Positions 59,932 through 63,957 of a stretch of 63,957 nucleotides of DNA are shown one piece after another. The translations under genes and the position numbers were made by a program. The stretch is taken from the NCBI GenBank assembly GCA_023715865.1, contig JAMBOW010000012.1, positions 1-63,957 on the forward strand, read 5' to 3'. The notes below the pieces were generated by a model. The model was not told the origin of the DNA. It searched no databases and worked only from the letters and a program-made list of their open reading frames with translations. This DNA is from Neobacillus mesonae (GTDB lineage Bacteria; Bacillota; Bacilli; Paenibacillales; Paenibacillaceae). The number at the start of each line of letters is the position of its first letter. The first letter of the stretch is position 1.

Positions 59932-60408
59932 ATGAGCGATAAAGAAGTCATTCTTACACAGGAAGGGCTCAAGAAGCTAGAAGATGAACTTGAGAACCTG
60001 AAATCCGTTAAGCGCCGTGAAGTTGCTGAGCGGATTAAAGTAGCAATCGGTTACGGTGATATTAGCGAGAACTCCGAATACGAAGACGCAAAGAATGAGC
60101 AAGCCTTCATCGAAGGTCGCATCATTACTTTGGAGAAAATGCTCCGTAATGCGCGTATCATCAACAGCGATGAAATCGATACTGACACTGTAGGAATTGG
60201 TGCAACAGTAACGGTTGAAGATCTGGAATTCGGCGATGTCGTTGAATATACGATTGTCGGAACAGCAGAATCGAACCCGCTGCAAAATAAAATCTCGAAT
60301 GAAAGCCCGGTTGGCAAGGCAATCCTTGGCAAGAAAAAAGGGACAACCGTTGATGTTAACGTTCCGGCGGGCGTCATCCAGTATAAAATCGTGGATATCA
60401 AGAAGTAA
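59932..60408 (+). CDS. greA: transcription elongation factor GreA
   Basis: Enters the RNA polymerase secondary channel and triggers cleavage of backtracked RNA. The 158 residues have the N-terminal coiled coil with GDISENSEYEDAKNEQAFIEGRI and the two acidic tip residues, and the C-terminal FKBP-like domain with SPVGKAILGKKKG. ATG 59932 with CAGGAG upstream; an in-frame ATG at 59887 lies inside non-conserved sequence. Confidence 0.96.
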   Translation: MSDKEVILTQEGLKKLEDELENLKSVKRREVAERIKVAIGYGDISENSEYEDAKNEQAFIEGRIITLEKMLRNARIINSDEIDTDTVGIGATVTVEDLEFGDVVEYTIVGTAESNPLQNKISNESPVGKAILGKKKGTTVDVNVPAGVIQYKIVDIKK

Positions 60409-60433
60409 TACCATGTTTTCGGGATAAGGATTA

Positions 60434-60461
60434 GAAGCTTCCCTTGGGGAAGCTTTTTTTC
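60434..60461 (+). terminator. terminator after greA
   Basis: GAAGCTTCCC and GGGAAGCTTT pair over a short loop; a T run follows. Confidence 0.92.
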
Positions 60462-60520
60462 AGTATCGGCGTGCGTTGCTTTTGAACGCATACATATTAA
60501 CTAAGGAGTTGAGCAGGGCA

Positions 60521-62032
60521 ATGACGGATGAAACAATGCACCCGGAGGTAGAATTAAGCGAGCTGCTTCAAATTAGACGTGCTAAATTGGACGAGCTTCG
60601 CGGATTGGGTATTGACCCTTTCGGTAAAAAATATGTGCGCAACAGTGAAGCAGGAGCAATTCTCAAACAATATGACGGCCTCACTAAAGAAGAGCTTGAT
60701 GAGAAAAATGTTGAAGTCACTGTAGCAGGCCGAATCATGGCTAAACGGACGATGGGTAAAGCAAGCTTTGCGCATATTCAAGACCTCAGCGGACGGATTC
60801 AAATCTATGTGCGCAAGGACACAGTTCCTGAGACTCAATACGATGCGTTTACTATTCTTGATCTTGGAGATATCATTGGCGTCAAAGGTATTGTCTTCAA
60901 GACAAAAACAGGTGAAACTTCGATTAAAGTTACAGAACTTGAGGTTCTTTCAAAATCACTTTATCCGCTTCCGGACAAGTATCAAGGTCTTAAAGATGTA
61001 GAGCTGCGCTATCGTCAGCGTTATGTAGATCTCATCATGAACCAGGACGTACAACAAACGTTTATTGCTCGATCTAGAATTATCCAGTCCATGCGCCGTT
61101 ACCTGGATTCACTCGGATATTTGGAAGTAGAAACGCCGACACTTCACGCCATTGCAGGCGGAGCGGCAGCGCGTCCATTCATTACGCATCATAATGCGCT
61201 CGACATGGAGCTTTATATGCGTATCGCGATTGAGCTTCATCTGAAACGCTTGATCGTAGGCGGTCTTGAAAAAGTGTATGAAATCGGCCGTGTTTACCGT
61301 AACGAGGGTGTTTCAACCCGCCATAATCCGGAGTTCACAATGATTGAGCTGTATGAAGCTTACGCTGATTATCAGGATATCATGGAGCTCACAGAGAACA
61401 TGATCGCGCATATTGCTCAAGAAGTACTGGGCACTCAAAAAATCAATTATCAAGGTCATGAAGTAGACCTGACTCCAAAATGGCGCCGCGTCTCCATGGT
61501 TGATGCAGTCAAAGAAGTTAAGGGTGTAGACTTCAGCGTGCAAATGACTAATGAAGAAGCGCATCAATTGGCCAAAGAGCATCATGTTCCAGTTGAGCCG
61601 CATATGACATTTGGTCATATCTTGAACGCTTTCTTCGAAGAGTTTGTTGAAGAAACCTTGATTCAACCGACATTCGTGTACGGACATCCGGTTGAAATCT
61701 CTCCGCTTGCGAAAAAGAACGAAGAGGATCCGCGTTTTACAGATCGTTTCGAGCTGTTTATCGTGGCGCGCGAACATGCGAATGCCTTCAGCGAGCTGAA
61801 TGATCCGATCGATCAACGCCAACGCTTTGAAGCACAGCTTCTGGAGAAAGAGCAAGGTAACGATGAAGCACATGAAATGGATGATGACTTTATTCGTGCG
61901 CTTGAATACGGTATGCCGCCTACAGGTGGACTAGGTATCGGTATCGACCGCCTTGTTATGCTACTAGCCAATGCACCTTCCATCAGGGACGTGCTGTTAT
62001 TCCCACATATGCGTCCACGTGCGTTAGATTAA
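60521..62032 (+). CDS. lysS: lysyl-tRNA synthetase, class II
   Basis: Charges tRNA-Lys. The 503 residues show the OB-fold anticodon domain (about 60-150), motif 2 YRNEGVSTRHNPEFTMIELYEAY and motif 3 GGLGIGIDRLVMLL. ATG 60521 follows TAAGGAG; the protein begins MTDETMHPEVELSELLQIRR. Last gene of the conserved block; in Bacillus too an rRNA operon comes next. Confidence 0.97.
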   Translation: MTDETMHPEVELSELLQIRRAKLDELRGLGIDPFGKKYVRNSEAGAILKQYDGLTKEELDEKNVEVTVAGRIMAKRTMGKASFAHIQDLSGRIQIYVRKDTVPETQYDAFTILDLGDIIGVKGIVFKTKTGETSIKVTELEVLSKSLYPLPDKYQGLKDVELRYRQRYVDLIMNQDVQQTFIARSRIIQSMRRYLDSLGYLEVETPTLHAIAGGAAARPFITHHNALDMELYMRIAIELHLKRLIVGGLEKVYEIGRVYRNEGVSTRHNPEFTMIELYEAYADYQDIMELTENMIAHIAQEVLGTQKINYQGHEVDLTPKWRRVSMVDAVKEVKGVDFSVQMTNEEAHQLAKEHHVPVEPHMTFGHILNAFFEEFVEETLIQPTFVYGHPVEISPLAKKNEEDPRFTDRFELFIVAREHANAFSELNDPIDQRQRFEAQLLEKEQGNDEAHEMDDDFIRALEYGMPPTGGLGIGIDRLVMLLANAPSIRDVLLFPHMRPRALD

Positions 62033-62088
62033 TTGCGCCCGCTGCGGGATTAGATAGATTTAATTTCATTTGATTGAATAAAGCAGAT

Positions 62089-62132
62089 AGAGGGACAACT
62101 GAGCGTATAAAGCTTTCGGTTGTTCCTCTTTT
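62089..62132 (+). terminator. terminator after lysS
   Basis: AGAGGGACAACTGA pairs with TCGGTTGTTCCTCT (some G-T) around a 12 nt loop, then TTTT. Confidence 0.88.
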
Positions 62133-62176
62133 AAGTAACATGAAAGTATGGAGCGACCAGAAAGGCGAGATCCGTT

Positions 62177-63514
62177 TTGAAGAAGACAAGGATAACTAAA
62201 AATTTTGCTTCGCCGCCGTTTATACTCGTGGCCGGGATTCTTGCCATCATTGCTATTGGGACGATTCTGTTAATGCTGCCCATTGCTAATGAGAACGGGC
62301 AGTCTCTTCATTTTATGGATGCTCTGTTCACGGCGACTTCAGCTGCCTGCGTTACAGGTTTAATAGTTGTGGATGTAGGAACAACCTTCACTTTATTTGG
62401 TGAGATTGTCATTATGGTACTTATGCAGCTGGGTGGTCTCGGCTTTATGACCATTGCAACACTAATTGCCCTTCTGTTCGGACGAAGACTCTCCTTGAAG
62501 GATCGTTTGCTCTTAAAAGAAGCCATTAATGCAGATACGATGGAAGGTGTCGTACGCATTATACGAAAGGTACTTATTTTTTCGTTTTCTATTGAAGGTG
62601 TTGCTGCCATTATTTTTACGCTGCGCTGGGCAGTGGAGATGCCGTTCGGGCAAGCGTTTTATTACGGGGTATTCCATTCCGTTTCGCTATTTAATAATGG
62701 TGGGTTCGATTTGTTCGGCAACAGCTTTATAAATTATGCGGGCGATTGGTTGTTTAATATTGTTGCTTCAGTTCTTGTTATATCTGGTGGTCTGGGCTTT
62801 GTTGTACTCAACGACTTGTTTGAATTTCCGAAGAAGCGAGTTCTTTCTCTGCATTCTAAAATGGTTCTGTCGGTATCGGGGGTTCTGATCGGTTTGGGCG
62901 CCCTTGTCCTATTTATTTTTGAGTTTACCAATACGAAGACACTGGGGTCATTGGATTTTGTGCACAAATTGTATGCTTCGTTCTTTCAATCGGTATCTAC
63001 TCGTTCATCAGGAACAAGTTCTATCGATATTACGGAGCTGCGTTCAGCAACCCAGTTTTTCTTTATTCTGCTTATGTTTATTGGTGCCTCACCAGGATCG
63101 ACAGGTGGCGGTATTAAGACGACAACCTTCCTTATCATGATTGGGGCCATCATAGCAATGGTTCGCGGGCAAAAGGACATCGTGTTCTTCAGGCATCGTG
63201 TACCGCAAGGTTTGTTAATGAGAGCGATGACGATCATTATAATTACGCTGGGTATATTCATGATTGTAGTCATGCTCCTCCTTACTACAGAGGATGCGCC
63301 TTTCCTTGCTATTATGTTTGAAGCGGCTTCTGCGGTAGGTACAGTAGGATTGTCTGTTGGACTGACACCGGAGTTATCGGAGTGGGGAAAACTTATTATC
63401 GCCGTCACGATGTTTATCGGTCGTATTGGTCCTTTGACGATTGCATATGCAATTCGTCCAAAGCAGACAAAGAGCTTGTATCGGCATCCCGAAGGCCGAA
63501 TTATTATTGGATAA
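62177..63514 (+). CDS. ktrB: TrkH/KtrB-family potassium transporter
   Basis: Membrane subunit of a Ktr/Trk potassium uptake system, 445 residues with about 10 helices in four M1-P-M2 repeats. Filter-like loops are seen: TSAACVTGLIVVDVGTT, SLFNNGGFDLFGNS, STRSSGTSSID and SAVGTVGLSVG. TTG start at 62177 with AAAGGCGAGA upstream. No KtrA-type regulatory gene is adjacent, so its partner is coded elsewhere. Confidence 0.93.
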   Translation: MKKTRITKNFASPPFILVAGILAIIAIGTILLMLPIANENGQSLHFMDALFTATSAACVTGLIVVDVGTTFTLFGEIVIMVLMQLGGLGFMTIATLIALLFGRRLSLKDRLLLKEAINADTMEGVVRIIRKVLIFSFSIEGVAAIIFTLRWAVEMPFGQAFYYGVFHSVSLFNNGGFDLFGNSFINYAGDWLFNIVASVLVISGGLGFVVLNDLFEFPKKRVLSLHSKMVLSVSGVLIGLGALVLFIFEFTNTKTLGSLDFVHKLYASFFQSVSTRSSGTSSIDITELRSATQFFFILLMFIGASPGSTGGGIKTTTFLIMIGAIIAMVRGQKDIVFFRHRVPQGLLMRAMTIIIITLGIFMIVVMLLLTTEDAPFLAIMFEAASAVGTVGLSVGLTPELSEWGKLIIAVTMFIGRIGPLTIAYAIRPKQTKSLYRHPEGRIIIG

Positions 63515-63560
63515 GACAAAAGAGCCGCTGTTCATTGAGCAGCGGCTCTTTTGTCTTATC
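63511..63560 (+). terminator. terminator overlapping the ktrB stop codon
   Basis: A perfect 20 bp stem: 63511-63530 with 63540-63559, core AGAGCCGCTG/CAGCGGCTCT. The stem includes the TAA stop; the T run lies within the 3' arm. Symmetric, so it may work in both directions. Confidence 0.88.
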
Positions 63561-63649
63561 TAGAAGGTAGAGTATTGAAGAATGATAATCGTATAAAAGA
63601 AAACATGCTATAGGTCGTTATATTGTTTCAAAGTTTTTATAAAAAAAGG

Positions 63650-63678
63650 TTGCATAATATTCGTACACATGGTATATT
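63650..63678 (+). promoter_or_regulatory. rRNA operon promoter P1
   Basis: TTGCAT (63650-63655) and TATATT (63673-63678), 17 nt apart, about 255 nt before 16S. Confidence 0.82.
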
Positions 63679-63761
63679 CTAATTCCGGCCAAGAAAGCCA
63701 CCAAGCAAGACGGCAGGCAAGCTTCTAAGAAAAGAAGTTAAAAACTTTTTAAAAAAATAGC

Positions 63762-63790
63762 TTGCAATTCTGAGTCGAACATGATATGAT
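63762..63790 (+). promoter_or_regulatory. rRNA operon promoter P2
   Basis: TTGCAA (63762-63767) and TATGAT (63785-63790), 17 nt apart. The leader after it has the common TTTGAAAACTGAACAACG stretch, a GAGAAC/GTTCTC hairpin (about 63872-63889) and a boxA-like CGCTCTTTTC. The rest of the 63515-63930 gap holds the P1 region and a poly-A/T stretch; no gene. Confidence 0.85.
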
Positions 63791-63930
63791 ATAAAAGTTG
63801 TTAACGACGAAAGTTAAAACAACGAAAACAAAGTTGATCTTTGAAAACTGAACAACGAGTGAGTATTAAATTGAGAACATTTTTGTTCTCGTCAGTTTTT
63901 CTAAATGAGCTTATCGCTCTTTTCAATAAC

Positions 63931-63957
63931 TTTATTGGAGAGTTTGATCCTGGCTCA
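63931..63957 (+). rRNA. rrs: 16S ribosomal RNA, 5' end only
   Basis: The last 27 bases contain GGAGAGTTTGATCCTGGCTC, the invariant 16S start (primer-27F region). The gene continues beyond the window. Confidence 0.95.

Noticed and set aside
1..63957. Mobile elements, prophage, CRISPR or defence systems
   Set aside because: No transposase, integrase, terminal repeats, spaced direct repeats or known defence genes were seen; the gene order is ancestral throughout.

Overview
The window is an ordinary low-GC Firmicute chromosome segment, almost certainly from a spore-forming Paenibacillus-type bacterium. The gene order is the classic Bacillus backbone from csfB to lysS: gin, yaaO, tmk, darA, yaaR, holB, ricT, yabA, yabB, rsmI, abrB, tatD, yabE, rnmV, ksgA, yabG, veg, sspF, ispE, purR, spoVG, glmU, prs, pth, fin, mfd, spoVT, yabM, yabN, rqcP, yabP, yabQ, divIC, yabR, spoIIE, yabS, yabT, tilS, hpt, ftsH, coaX, hslO, yacD, cysK, pabB, pabA, pabC, folP, folB, folK, yazB, dusB, lysS. 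It lies between the 5S end of one rRNA operon (left edge) and the promoters plus first bases of a 16S gene (right edge). Sporulation genes (Gin, SspF, Fin, SpoVT, YabG, YabP/YabQ, SpoIIE) prove a spore former. Differences from Bacillus subtilis point to Paenibacillus: HU (hup) sits between yabN and rqcP, nadA-nadB-nadC lies before coaX, greA lies before lysS, a ktrB-type gene follows lysS, and xpaC, yaaN, yazA, metS, yabJ, ctc and the tRNA genes before spoIIE are missing.

Layout. 1-1.9 kb: 5S end, a small lipoprotein, an unknown minus-strand membrane protein, gin. 1.9-9.8 kb: decarboxylase, thymidylate kinase, c-di-AMP receptor, DNA polymerase delta-prime, RicT, YabA, two methyltransferases. 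9.9-12.7 kb: abrB (minus strand) with a promoter and Spo0A box, an HD phosphohydrolase, tatD. 12.7-14.6 kb: a long leader with a c-di-AMP riboswitch before the cell-wall gene yabE. 14.7-24.5 kb: RNA maturation (rnmV, ksgA), spore genes, isoprenoid and purine genes, glmU, prs, pth, fin. 24.7-36.6 kb: mfd, a PrsA-like foldase, spoVT, yabM, yabN, hup, rqcP, yabP, yabQ, divIC, yabR. 37-41.3 kb: spoIIE phosphatase, yabS, yabT kinase. 41.3-52 kb: tilS, hpt, ftsH, nadABC, coaX, hslO, yacD. 52-62 kb: cysK, the folate operon, dusB, greA, lysS. 62-64 kb: ktrB and the rRNA promoters.

How it works together. Most genes are core functions of replication, translation, repair, cell wall and cofactor synthesis, and sporulation genes are interleaved with them. 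Several control elements are readable: a consensus tandem promoter before veg, a sigma-H promoter before spoVG, a sigma-G promoter before sspF, a Spo0A box just downstream of the abrB promoter, a c-di-AMP riboswitch before yabE, a candidate CymR-type operator at cysK, and about thirty intrinsic terminators.

I found no mobile element, CRISPR array or phage gene, and no convincing wholly new system. The most interesting items are the layered yabE leader (riboswitch, terminator, a 23-codon upstream reading frame with a perfect ribosome-binding site, and a second hairpin), the cluster of Spo0A-like boxes before the HD gene, the apparently permuted von Willebrand A motifs in YabS next to a phosphatase and a kinase, and a small minus-strand gene in the place where ctc sits in Bacillus.
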